A DNA stretch of 64,000 nt. It comes from Myxacorys chilensis ATA2-1-KO14. GTDB lineage: Bacteria > Cyanobacteriota > Cyanobacteriia > Leptolyngbyales > Leptolyngbyaceae. Each line of letters starts with the position of its first letter. Position 1 is the stretch's first letter. Positions 46,888 through 56,260 of this stretch are shown piece after piece. The position numbers and the translations under genes were made by a program. The stretch is taken from assembly GCA_019359275.1 (NCBI GenBank), contig JAHHHP010000001.1:124001-188000 (forward strand), in the 5' to 3' direction. The notes below the pieces were generated by a model that saw only the letters and a list, made by a program, of their open reading frames with translations, was not told the origin of the DNA and searched no databases.

Positions 46888-49800
46888 TCAAACGCTAACT
46901 TGCAGGTGTGATCGCTTTTCTTCGAGCAAAGTTTCAACTTCGTGATCAGAAAGCTCTGCGATCGTTAACAACAATTGAGCGGTTTGCTTGACTTGCTTTG
47001 CTTGAACAGGATCTTTGAGTAAATCTGCTGCTTGCTCTGCGATCGTGGGTGAGTCAAACAAGCAGCGCAAGCCCAAGTTTACTTGCAGAGTGTCCCGAAC
47101 GGCGGATACCACTTGGGTTGCTAGTAAAGAGTTGCCGCCTAAATCAAGAAAGAAATTATCGTGAATGCCAACCTGTTCAAGTTGCAACACGTCTGCCCAA
47201 ATCCCTGCTAGCACCTTTTCTAGAGCAGTCTGAGGCGCAGCAAAATCTCTTTGAGATGAAATGCCATCGAGATTGGATAAGGGAAGTGCGGCGAGCGAAC
47301 GACGATCAACTTTGCCGTTGGGTGTTAGAGGCAGTGCATCCAACATCAAGAATGCAGCAGGCACCATATATTCTGGCAGTTTTTGGAGCAGAAATTGACG
47401 CAGTTCTTCTACGGTGGGAGTCGCTTCTGATGCTGTGACAACGTAAGCCGCTAGAATCTGACGGTTAGGCTGTTCACCCACTGCCATCACAACGCTCGAT
47501 CGCACCAGTGGATGATGATTGAGAACTGCTTCGATTTCTCCTGCCTCAATTCGTTGTCCGCGAATCTTGAGTCGGAAGTCGTCTCTACCTAGAAACTCAA
47601 TGTTGCCATCGGGTAGATAGCGCCCTAAATCCCCGGTGCGATACAATCGCACACCTGTTACGGGATGTTGAATAAAACTCTCCTGCGTCTTTTCAGAATT
47701 GCGCCAGTAGCCTTGTGCTAAACCTACCCCCGCACAGTACATTTCACCGGGAACCCAGACAGGGCATTCTTCCAAGGCTTGATTCAAAATGTAGTACTGG
47801 GTATTGGCGATCGGTTTGCCGTAGGGGATACTTTTCCAGCTAGGGTCAACGGTTTCAACCGGATACCAAATGTTCCATAAAGTCGTCTCGGTCGGTCCTC
47901 CGACGCTAACGACTTGCGCTTCTGGAACCAACGCTTTAAGACGATCGGGCAACGTTACAGAAATCCAGTCGCCGCCTAAAAATGCCCACTGCAAACTCCC
48001 AGGAAGTACGTCGGAACGTTCGGCAGCATACTCTAACAGCATCTCCATCATGGCAGGAACCGAGTTCCAAATCGTTACCTGTTCGCACCTCATTAACTCT
48101 GCCCAATGCGCGGGATCGCGTCGAAGCGCTGCATTCGGGATCACTAGGGTTCCGCCTGCGGCTAACGCGCCGAAGATGTCGTAGACTGACATATCGTGAT
48201 GCAGCGCTGTTAGTGCCAACACGCGATCGCGACTGCCAATCTGGAAATGCTGATTCGTCTGAACGATCGTATTCACCACACCTCGGTGAGCAATCATCAC
48301 ACCTTTAGGCAATCCTGTTGAGCCAGAGGTGTAAATTACATAGGCGAGATCATCGAGTTGCTGTACGGGTTCAAGTAGCGTTACTGGTTCCTTGTTCAAT
48401 ACATTGGTATCGACGCAAATGGATTGGGCGATTGTTAATTCTTGTAATCGCTCACACAACCACGATTGGGTTAATACAACCGCTACTTCAGCATTCTCTA
48501 AAACATACTGAAGCCGTTCTAGCGGCAATTCTGGATCAATCGGTAAATAGGCAGCTCCAGCATTGAGAATACCCATCACTGCAACAATTTGCTCCCAGCC
48601 TTTATCCATGACAATCGCCACAAGCTGATTCGGGTGTACTCCTAATTGGCGCAACCGATGTCCTACCTGATTCGATCGCTGGAATAATTCCTCGTAGGTG
48701 AGAGTGCAATCAGACGCAATCACAGCAACCTGTTGAGGCCGTTGAACAACTTGATCGGCAAACAGCGTATGCAAGAGCTTGTCTGGAATCGAAGTTTGGT
48801 TGGTACGAATTGCATTCTGTTGTACTTGCTGAACTGAAGGCAATAATTGTCGGTTAGTTTCCTGCCATGTTGTCTCTTCGGTTGCGAGCCGTTGTAGTAA
48901 GCCACAGTAGGCAGCAAACATATCATCTAACATGCCCGCTGGGAAGAGTTCTTCTACAGCATCCCAGTTCAAATACAGTGCGCCTTCTGCCTCACTAAAC
49001 TGGCTATCAATCCAAACTTGGGGAGTTTGTCCGAGGATATAAATAATGTCTCCCAGTTCTTGAATCAGGGTCGCGATCGAGGAATTGGTTTCTCCAGGTG
49101 TATTTTGTGGATAAGTTGTGAACACGATCGGCATGGGAATTCCCGTCGTCTTACCATGAGCTTGCGCCAGTTCCCGCAGCACTCGCACACCACTAACATA
49201 GGGATGCTCTAAATCTTGCCAAAGTTGGGCCTGCAAGCGTTGTGCCCTAACCTCAAAAGAAGCAGGATAAGTGTGATCAACCTCTAGCAGCGTAAACGAG
49301 GCAAATTCACCAATCAAGTCATTCACCTGCGGGTGGAGTGGCAGTCGGTTAAAGCGCGGTACGTTGAGCGTAAAGCGTGGACTCTTACTCCAAGTCGCAA
49401 GAACTTCAGCGTAGACCGCTAACAAAACGCCTGTGGGAGACAGTCCGGATCGACCCGATCGAGCCTTTAACCGTTGCCAAAGTTCAGGAGCTAAAGTAGC
49501 GCTCCAACGCTTGAAGCGGGGTTGCGTGAGCGAACTCGGAGCCTTCGCTAGAGGTAGCTCCGGTGCAGGAGGTAACGTTGCTAGACGATCGCGCCAATAC
49601 TGCAAAGATTGCTCGTAAATTGGGGAGTTTTGCAGATCCAGCACTGCCAAAACATAGTCCCGAAAAGAAACTTCTAGGGGCATCAATGCGGCATCTGGAT
49701 TTCGGTAAAGCTGCATCAAATCCCGGAACAGAATTTGATAGCTCCAGCCATCTAAACAAATGGCATCCATGCTGATGTGCAGACGAATTCGACGATCGCT

Positions 49801-52800
49801 CAATCGAGACGCTCGCAGATCAAATAAAGGAAAACGATCGAGCGGTAAGACTTGATGCGACAATTCCTCTCGAATGGCTTGCAATTGCGACTCTACCTGT
49901 CCCGGTTCTTGTCCCCGCAAATCCAATACTGGAATTTCATAGGTCGGCACCTGCTGCAAAATTTGCTGGTGTCCATCTGGTGTCACGATCGCTCGCAGCA
50001 TATCGTGACGTTCTACTAATCGCTGCCATGCTAGATTAAACCGTTCTAGGTCTAGCTCGTCGCTTTCAATCTCGACATAACCGTGAATCGCGACATTCCC
50101 CATTTCAAAAATGCTCGTTCTGCCTAGCCAATAAGCTTGCTGCATTTCATTCAAGGGGAACGGCTGGTAGCGTTGGCTCAGATCGGGCGCGATCGTAGGT
50201 AGGCTATTTAGGGGTTGGAGTTCCAGCAATTTTGTCTGAGCAATGGTATTTGCTAGGCTAGCGATCGTCGGAGTTTGGAATAGACAGCGCAACGGCAGTT
50301 CCACGTGCAGCGTGTCTCGTATTTTGGCAATCAGTTGGGTTGCCAGCAGCGAGTGCCCTCCTAACTCGAAGAAATTGTCATGAATTCCAACCTGTTGCAG
50401 CCCTAGCACCTTCGCCCAAATCTCAGCTAACTGTTGCTCTGTGGCAGTGCGAGGCGCAACAAAAGAGGTCTCTCGTTCTAGCTTGTCTGGTGCAGGTAAG
50501 GCACAACGATCTACTTTGCCATTTGAAGTGAGAGGCAACGCTTCTAAACATACAAAGTGCGATGGAATCATGTATTCCGGCAGTTTTGCCGACAAGAAAG
50601 AACGGAAGTCGGCAGTTGTAGGTGAGAATGCCTGATGCGGCACCACATGCGCAACCAAACTCTGGTTGTTATGTTCGTCTTCTCGAACCACCACAACGCT
50701 CGTTTGCACTGCTGGATGTTGGCTGAGTACCGTCTCAATCTCACCCAACTCAATGCGGAATCCTCGCAGTTTTACCTGAGTGTCTAAACGACCTAAAAAC
50801 TCAATGTTGCCATCCGATCGATACCGCGCCAAATCTCCAGTTTTGTGGAGTATTGGACTATCATGCTCTCTCTGAAACGGATTAGGAATAAATCGCTCAG
50901 CCGTCAGCTCTGGACGATTGAAATAACCACGGGCTAGTCCATCACCGCCGATGTAAAGTTCTCCAGGAACGCCGATCGGGACGGGCTGTAGTTGAGCATC
51001 TAGGAGATAAACTTGCGTATTAGCGATCGGGCGTCCGATCGCCACAGTTGCTTCCACTTGGTCAGGTACGATCGAATAGCAGCAGGTGAATGTCGTATTT
51101 TCAGTAGGTCCATACCCATTAATTAGACGCAATTCTGGCACAGCTTGCAGCAACTTTTGCACATGAGAAACTGATAAAACGTCACCCCCGGCTAACAGTT
51201 GCCGTAATGGTTTCAAGTCCTCTAGCTGCTCATCGACCATTTGATGAAACAGCCCTACCGTCAGCCACAAAGTCGTAATTTGGTGCTGCCGAATTGCTTG
51301 ACCCAACTCTTGCAGTGAAGGAACGCCAGGAGGCATCAGCACTAATCGCGCTCCGTTGAGCAAACTGCCCCAAATCTCAAACGTTGAAGCATCAAACGCG
51401 ATCGATGCTAGCTGAAGAAAAACTTCTTCGGCAGTTAGGTTTGCGTAATGGTTGTTTTGAACTAATCGCACGACTCCCCGATGAATGATGCTGACCCCTT
51501 TGGGTTGCCCAGTAGAACCGGACGTATACATCACGTACGCCAAGTTATTAGGTGTCGCTGAGGATGTAGGATTTTGATCCGTCTCTTCAATAATTTCCCA
51601 ATCCGTATCTAAGCAGAGCAATTTTGCTTGAGTTTCGGGCAATTGGTCTAACAACGGCGATCGCGTCAGCACAACGGGCACTTGTGTATCGTTTAGCATG
51701 AATGCCAAACGCGCTTGAGGATAGCTTGGATCAATCGGTACATAAGCTCCTCCAGCTTTGAGGATGCCGAGGATACCAATAATCATTTCAGGAGAGCGAT
51801 CGATGCAAACCCCAACCGGAACTTCTGGTTTGACCCCCAGCTTTTGCAGATAATGGGCAAGCTGATTTGCTCGTCGGTTTAATTCTTGATAGGTTAATTG
51901 CTGCTCTGCACATACGATCGCAACTGCATCAGGTGTTTGTACAACCTGTGCCTCAAATCGCCGATGAATACATTGATCATGAGGATAGTCTGTCTGAGTT
52001 TTGTTCCACTCAACTAACAGTTGGTGCCGTTCATCAGAGGTCAATACGGGTAGATCAGACAGCCGTTGATCAGGATTGGCGGCAATGCCTTCTAATAGGG
52101 TTTGGAAATGCTCGATGAAACGCGCGATCGTGGTTGCTTGAAATAAATCAGCGTTATATTCCAGCGTGCCGACGAGTCCCTCAGCCGTTTCCTCTACAAA
52201 TAACGTCAAATCAAATCTTGCAACTTCTGTATCGACCTCCTTCAGACTCAGCGTCAGATCGGATAGCGACAGAGCTTGAGTTAAAGCATTTTGCAGAACA
52301 AAAGAGACCTGAAACAAGGGTGAATAACTTAAGTCGCGCTCTGGTTGTACTTCCTCTACCAGCTTCTCAAACGGCAAATCCTGATGTGCGTATGCTTCTA
52401 ACGCAACTTGTCGAACTCGGCTCAATAACTCTCTGAAAGAAGGATTGCTTGCCAGATCAGTCCGCAGCACCAATGTATTTACAAAGAACCCAATCAAGCC
52501 TTCTAGCTCAGCCCGATTCCGATTCGCGATCGGTGTTCCAACTAAAATATCTTCCTGCCCAGTGTAGCGATGCAGCAACGTCTTGAATGCGGCTAACACT
52601 GTCATGAACAATGTCGTGTCTTCCTGTTGACTCAGTTTGAGCAGTGCTTGGTGCAACGGCTGAGACAGAACAAACGCTCGTCTTGCCCCGTGAAATGTTT
52701 GCATCGGTGGGCGGGGAAAATCGGTTGGCAAATTGAGAACAGGTAAACTACCCGAAAGCTGCTGTTTCCAATACGTGAGTTGAGCGTCTAAAATCTCCCC

Positions 52801-55443
52801 CTGCAACCACTGACGCTGCCAGGTTGCAAAGTCGGCGTATTGAATTGGTAAAGCGGGAAGAGGTGAGGGGGTTTGATCGAGAAACGTTTGGTAAAAAGAT
52901 GCGAGTTCTTGGAGGAAAACATCAGTTGACCAACCATCAAAAATGATGTGGTGAGCGCACAGTAATAGGACATGCTCATGCTTACTCAAGGACACCAGTT
53001 GACCACGTAACAAAGAACCCTGCTGAAGGTCAAACGACGATCGCGCCTGCTCTAACGACAATCGACGGACTTCAGATTCTTGTTCTGTGGATGAAACGTT
53101 GCTCAGATCAATGATGGGTAGATCAACACGAGCAGCCGAAATGATCTGAATTGGCTGACCATCCACAATGTCGAATCGCGTGCGTAAGATTTCGTGCCGT
53201 TCAACTAGCGCATTCAAGCTTTGATGGAGGGCTGCAATATTAAGATGTCCCACCAATCGAACTGTCGCTGCAAGGTTATAGAACGGATTGCCTGGTTCTA
53301 ACTGATCCAGAAACCATAGTCGCTCCTGCGCAAAAGATAGCGGTAGGGTGCGATCGCGCGCGACTGGCGTTAGGGGCAGAACGGGTGCGGCAGTTTCAAG
53401 CTGCGCGAGAATCTGCTGTGCTAATTGAGTAATGCTTGCACCACTAAAGAAACAGGTCATCCCAATCTCAATTCCCAAATCCGTCTCAATCTGATTTTTG
53501 AGTTCAACGATCTTGAGAGAATCTAATCCCCAAGCCGCTAGCGATTGGTGAAGGTCAGGAGAAGCCGCTTTTAAGACACGGGTAACTTGGTGCTGAAGAT
53601 ACGCTTCTAACTGGGTTCGGCGGGCTTCTGAAGACGTTGCCAGTAGAGTTTCACGGTTGAGATGACGATCGTCACTATCAGTCTCGGTTACTTCTAGAAT
53701 GCTGCTCCCCAACACTTGTAGCTTGCCTACAAGAAACTCCGATCGACACGCACGACGCTGAATTTTACCACTGGAAGTTTTCGGGATGGTTCCTGGCTTG
53801 ATCAGCACAACGCCGTAGGCTTGTACCTCATACGCTTCTGCGATCGCTTGACGAATGGCCGCTGTCACCTCTGCTACATCTGGTTTTTGGCGAAATTCGA
53901 CCTCTTGCACCACGACCAATTGTTCTTCAGTGCCAACTTCAACAGCAAACGCCGCACTACTGCTTGCTCTCAAAGCAGAATGACTTTGTTCTGCTACAAG
54001 TTCAAGGTCTTGTGGATAAAGGTTACGTCCCCGAATGATGATTAAATCTTTGGCTCGTCCGGTAACAAATAGTTCCCCTTGATACAAGAAGCCTAAATCA
54101 CCAGTCCGTAAAAAGGGACCCTCGTGGGCATCAGATAAATAGGCTTGAAACGTGCTAACTGTCTCCTCAAACCGATTCCAGTAGCCTCGACCTATACTCG
54201 GACCTGATACCCAAATTTCTCCAATCTCATGCTCAGCACAAAGAGTCCCACTTTCAGGATGAGCAATCGCAATTTGCTGTTCAGGAACAGCCTGACCACT
54301 ACCTACTAACACACACGAAGCTGTCTGATTTTCAGATACAGTATCTACAATCCGGTTTTGCTCTAATGCAACTGCGTCTACAGTCTTACTAACAGGTCGA
54401 TCGGCTTTGCAACTGCCTGACACCATTAAGCTAGCTTCAGCTAACCCATAGCAGGGATAGAAGGCTTCAGGTCGAAACCCACATTCAGCAAAGGTATCTG
54501 CAAATCGCTGTAACGTAGACTGCCGAATCGGTTCAGCCCCATTGAATGCGACACTCCAACTGCTTAAATCCAGGGTTTTCCGTTGTTCGGGCGTGATCTT
54601 CTCAATGCAAAACTCATAGGCAAAATTAGGACCTCCGCTGGTTGTTCCTCCGAAGCGGGAGATTGCTTGCAGCCAGCGATAAGGACGTTGAAGAAACGAG
54701 GCAGGCGACATCAATGTACAAGGAAACCCACCATAGAGCGGCTGTAAAACTCCGCCAATTAATCCCATATCGTGGTAGACCGGTAACCAAGAAACAAACT
54801 GGCTCGCGTCGGAGTGCTCCATGCAGTGGTAGGTGATGGCAGCATTGTGCAACAAGTTGCCATGACTTAACATCACTCCCTTGGGCGTTCCCGTTGACCC
54901 AGAGGTGTATTGCAGAAATGCCAAACTATCTGCCGCGATCGCGGGAGCCTGCCAATCTTCAGCAAGGCGATCATCCAAAGTGTCGGTTGCCAGCCATTGG
55001 AGGTTGTTTAATTCTGTTTTGTCTGCAAGCAGGAATTGAGTTCTGTCTTGGATAGTGCTGGTTGTTAGCGCGATCGCAGCGTTAGCGTCTGCAACAACTG
55101 CCCGAATTCTAGGAGTGTTGCGCTGATTGTGTGGAGGATACGCTGGAACCGCAATCACGCCAGCATACAGACAGCCAAAGAAAGCAGTAATGTAATCTAA
55201 TCCTGGTGGATAGAGCAGTAACGCTCGTTCGCCCCGCAAATTGAATGCTTGCAGTTGCGCTGCAATAGCTCGACTGCGCCGATCCAATTCTTGGTAAGTG
55301 AGGCTAGCAGTCTCTGTCTCTCCATCACCTAGAAAGCGATACGCTGTTTGGTCGGGCTGATGCATCGCTCTGTGACGCACAAGGTCAACCAATGTACAGC
55401 GATCGAGAGGTTGTTTGAGAAAATGATGATGAGGGGCGAACAT
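46888..55443 (-). CDS. loading NRPS: FAAL-ACP-C-A(Val)-PCP-Cy-A(Cys-like)-PCP
   Basis: 2851-aa initiation protein. Residues 1-590 are a fatty acyl-AMP ligase (YTSGSTGTPKG near 180, WLPVYHDMGLIGG, SSGKIQRRAC). ACP is GLDSLK near 639. C1 is about 703-1140 with intact HHIIFDGWS. A1 (YTSGSTG near 1308) reads D-A-F-W-L-G-G-T-F, the valine code; PCP1 is near 1698. A heterocyclisation domain follows (about 1764-2210; DxxxxD in MDAICLDGW near 1895). A2 (near 2373) reads D-M-Y-N-F-G-V-L-W, closest to cysteine codes of Cy modules. PCP2 is near 2771. It would give acyl-Val-thiazoline; no oxidase domain is present. A TTG at 55488 is possible, but AGGA precedes ATG 55443. Confidence 0.93.
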   Translation of the reverse strand: MFAPHHHFLKQPLDRCTLVDLVRHRAMHQPDQTAYRFLGDGETETASLTYQELDRRSRAIAAQLQAFNLRGERALLLYPPGLDYITAFFGCLYAGVIAVPAYPPHNQRNTPRIRAVVADANAAIALTTSTIQDRTQFLLADKTELNNLQWLATDTLDDRLAEDWQAPAIAADSLAFLQYTSGSTGTPKGVMLSHGNLLHNAAITYHCMEHSDASQFVSWLPVYHDMGLIGGVLQPLYGGFPCTLMSPASFLQRPYRWLQAISRFGGTTSGGPNFAYEFCIEKITPEQRKTLDLSSWSVAFNGAEPIRQSTLQRFADTFAECGFRPEAFYPCYGLAEASLMVSGSCKADRPVSKTVDAVALEQNRIVDTVSENQTASCVLVGSGQAVPEQQIAIAHPESGTLCAEHEIGEIWVSGPSIGRGYWNRFEETVSTFQAYLSDAHEGPFLRTGDLGFLYQGELFVTGRAKDLIIIRGRNLYPQDLELVAEQSHSALRASSSAAFAVEVGTEEQLVVVQEVEFRQKPDVAEVTAAIRQAIAEAYEVQAYGVVLIKPGTIPKTSSGKIQRRACRSEFLVGKLQVLGSSILEVTETDSDDRHLNRETLLATSSEARRTQLEAYLQHQVTRVLKAASPDLHQSLAAWGLDSLKIVELKNQIETDLGIEIGMTCFFSGASITQLAQQILAQLETAAPVLPLTPVARDRTLPLSFAQERLWFLDQLEPGNPFYNLAATVRLVGHLNIAALHQSLNALVERHEILRTRFDIVDGQPIQIISAARVDLPIIDLSNVSSTEQESEVRRLSLEQARSSFDLQQGSLLRGQLVSLSKHEHVLLLCAHHIIFDGWSTDVFLQELASFYQTFLDQTPSPLPALPIQYADFATWQRQWLQGEILDAQLTYWKQQLSGSLPVLNLPTDFPRPPMQTFHGARRAFVLSQPLHQALLKLSQQEDTTLFMTVLAAFKTLLHRYTGQEDILVGTPIANRNRAELEGLIGFFVNTLVLRTDLASNPSFRELLSRVRQVALEAYAHQDLPFEKLVEEVQPERDLSYSPLFQVSFVLQNALTQALSLSDLTLSLKEVDTEVARFDLTLFVEETAEGLVGTLEYNADLFQATTIARFIEHFQTLLEGIAANPDQRLSDLPVLTSDERHQLLVEWNKTQTDYPHDQCIHRRFEAQVVQTPDAVAIVCAEQQLTYQELNRRANQLAHYLQKLGVKPEVPVGVCIDRSPEMIIGILGILKAGGAYVPIDPSYPQARLAFMLNDTQVPVVLTRSPLLDQLPETQAKLLCLDTDWEIIEETDQNPTSSATPNNLAYVMYTSGSTGQPKGVSIIHRGVVRLVQNNHYANLTAEEVFLQLASIAFDASTFEIWGSLLNGARLVLMPPGVPSLQELGQAIRQHQITTLWLTVGLFHQMVDEQLEDLKPLRQLLAGGDVLSVSHVQKLLQAVPELRLINGYGPTENTTFTCCYSIVPDQVEATVAIGRPIANTQVYLLDAQLQPVPIGVPGELYIGGDGLARGYFNRPELTAERFIPNPFQREHDSPILHKTGDLARYRSDGNIEFLGRLDTQVKLRGFRIELGEIETVLSQHPAVQTSVVVVREDEHNNQSLVAHVVPHQAFSPTTADFRSFLSAKLPEYMIPSHFVCLEALPLTSNGKVDRCALPAPDKLERETSFVAPRTATEQQLAEIWAKVLGLQQVGIHDNFFELGGHSLLATQLIAKIRDTLHVELPLRCLFQTPTIASLANTIAQTKLLELQPLNSLPTIAPDLSQRYQPFPLNEMQQAYWLGRTSIFEMGNVAIHGYVEIESDELDLERFNLAWQRLVERHDMLRAIVTPDGHQQILQQVPTYEIPVLDLRGQEPGQVESQLQAIREELSHQVLPLDRFPLFDLRASRLSDRRIRLHISMDAICLDGWSYQILFRDLMQLYRNPDAALMPLEVSFRDYVLAVLDLQNSPIYEQSLQYWRDRLATLPPAPELPLAKAPSSLTQPRFKRWSATLAPELWQRLKARSGRSGLSPTGVLLAVYAEVLATWSKSPRFTLNVPRFNRLPLHPQVNDLIGEFASFTLLEVDHTYPASFEVRAQRLQAQLWQDLEHPYVSGVRVLRELAQAHGKTTGIPMPIVFTTYPQNTPGETNSSIATLIQELGDIIYILGQTPQVWIDSQFSEAEGALYLNWDAVEELFPAGMLDDMFAAYCGLLQRLATEETTWQETNRQLLPSVQQVQQNAIRTNQTSIPDKLLHTLFADQVVQRPQQVAVIASDCTLTYEELFQRSNQVGHRLRQLGVHPNQLVAIVMDKGWEQIVAVMGILNAGAAYLPIDPELPLERLQYVLENAEVAVVLTQSWLCERLQELTIAQSICVDTNVLNKEPVTLLEPVQQLDDLAYVIYTSGSTGLPKGVMIAHRGVVNTIVQTNQHFQIGSRDRVLALTALHHDMSVYDIFGALAAGGTLVIPNAALRRDPAHWAELMRCEQVTIWNSVPAMMEMLLEYAAERSDVLPGSLQWAFLGGDWISVTLPDRLKALVPEAQVVSVGGPTETTLWNIWYPVETVDPSWKSIPYGKPIANTQYYILNQALEECPVWVPGEMYCAGVGLAQGYWRNSEKTQESFIQHPVTGVRLYRTGDLGRYLPDGNIEFLGRDDFRLKIRGQRIEAGEIEAVLNHHPLVRSSVVMAVGEQPNRQILAAYVVTASEATPTVEELRQFLLQKLPEYMVPAAFLMLDALPLTPNGKVDRRSLAALPLSNLDGISSQRDFAAPQTALEKVLAGIWADVLQLEQVGIHDNFFLDLGGNSLLATQVVSAVRDTLQVNLGLRCLFDSPTIAEQAADLLKDPVQAKQVKQTAQLLLTIAELSDHEVETLLEEKRSHLQVSV

Positions 55444-55825
55444 TGAAGTCTTCCTGCTTGATGAACCCAGAACTTTAGAAGCAGCCAATCTGGCTATCGG
55501 TAAGAAATAGTTGCCAAATCTGATATCAACTTTGAAGCAGTTTGCTCGTGCATATAGTAGCGATCGCGCGCGCTGCTACATCAGAAGGTCAGCCCTACTC
55601 GCTATGAGGGCATTTGCTTTGAAGCGTTTCTGCTTAAACTTAATGACTAAACCATGCAGTCAACTAGTTGTACTGGCTACTAATCTCCACATAATTGCTC
55701 ACCAGCATTAGAGCAGAGTTGCACTGTGATGACATTGCAAAAGTAGTGACTAACCAAAAATACAACAAATGCCAGTTATTCTCAACAAGGGTTAAGAGAT
55801 TTGCTAAATTTACTGGTAATTAATA

Positions 55826-55838
55826 GAGAATAGTTATC
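55826..55838. promoter_or_regulatory. candidate Fur box (GAGAATAGTTATC)
   Basis: This 13-mer matches the 6-1-6 form of the Fur site (GATAAT-n-ATTATC) with one mismatch in each half. It lies about 385 bp before the NRPS operon start and about 420 bp before the acylase. Iron-dependent repression is expected for such genes; the site itself is only a pattern match in AT-rich DNA. Confidence 0.35.
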
Positions 55839-56040
55839 AATACACAAATGGGTTGAGTTGAACTAACAGAGCAATGCATTTCAGGTTGTTCTACCCGCAA
55901 AGACCTATCAATTAAGAGCGGTAGACAGAAATTTCAAAAACATTCGACTCACTAGACGAGGATGATCAGCAAAACTTCAACAAGAGCAACCCACGCATAT
56001 CAATCTTGATAAGCTTGACAATAACAGTATTTATCCCGCC

Positions 56041-56061
56041 TAATAATGATTGGAATTCTCA
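56041..56061. promoter_or_regulatory. second Fur-like sequence in the NRPS/acylase intergenic region
   Basis: TAATAATGATTGG at 56041 resembles the first half of the Fur consensus GATAATGATAATCATTATC and is followed by AATTCTCATT. It is about 200 bp upstream of the acylase start. The second half matches poorly, so this is a weak candidate. Confidence 0.25.
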
Positions 56062-56260
56062 TTTGAGTTTGTCAGTGATTCAATCAATGACTAAAAAATT
56101 TGTTATCTAGATTCCTGTTGTAACGCGCACGAGCAGCAGCAAGGTGGCACTCGTTCCGAGCCAATGACTCACGGGGTTTAAATCTGTTGTGTTATTGATT
56201 TGCAAAAAATTGGTTTTCCTGTTGTGTGTAGCATTTGAGTTCACCATTTGAGCTACGTTT

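Larger units (their letters stand above)
55444..56260. promoter_or_regulatory. divergent promoter region of the siderophore NRPS operon and the acylase gene
   Basis: About 0.8 kb of AT-rich DNA separates the start of the NRPS operon (minus) from the acylase gene (plus). All promoters of the 34-kb operon should be here, since its genes are closely packed with no other gap over 50 bp. It contains Fur-like sequences (listed separately) and a TATCAA-TC-TTGATA palindrome at 55998-56011. I see no convincing small gene; short open frames such as 55511-55711 lack family resemblance. Confidence 0.65.

Noticed and set aside
47049..48566. Several 80-130 codon plus-strand frames opposite the NRPS genes
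   Set aside because: They are antisense shadows of conserved NRPS motifs and follow the codon structure of the opposite strand.
55511..55711. 66-codon plus-strand frame in the NRPS/acylase gap
   Set aside because: Low-information sequence with no domain or start signal.
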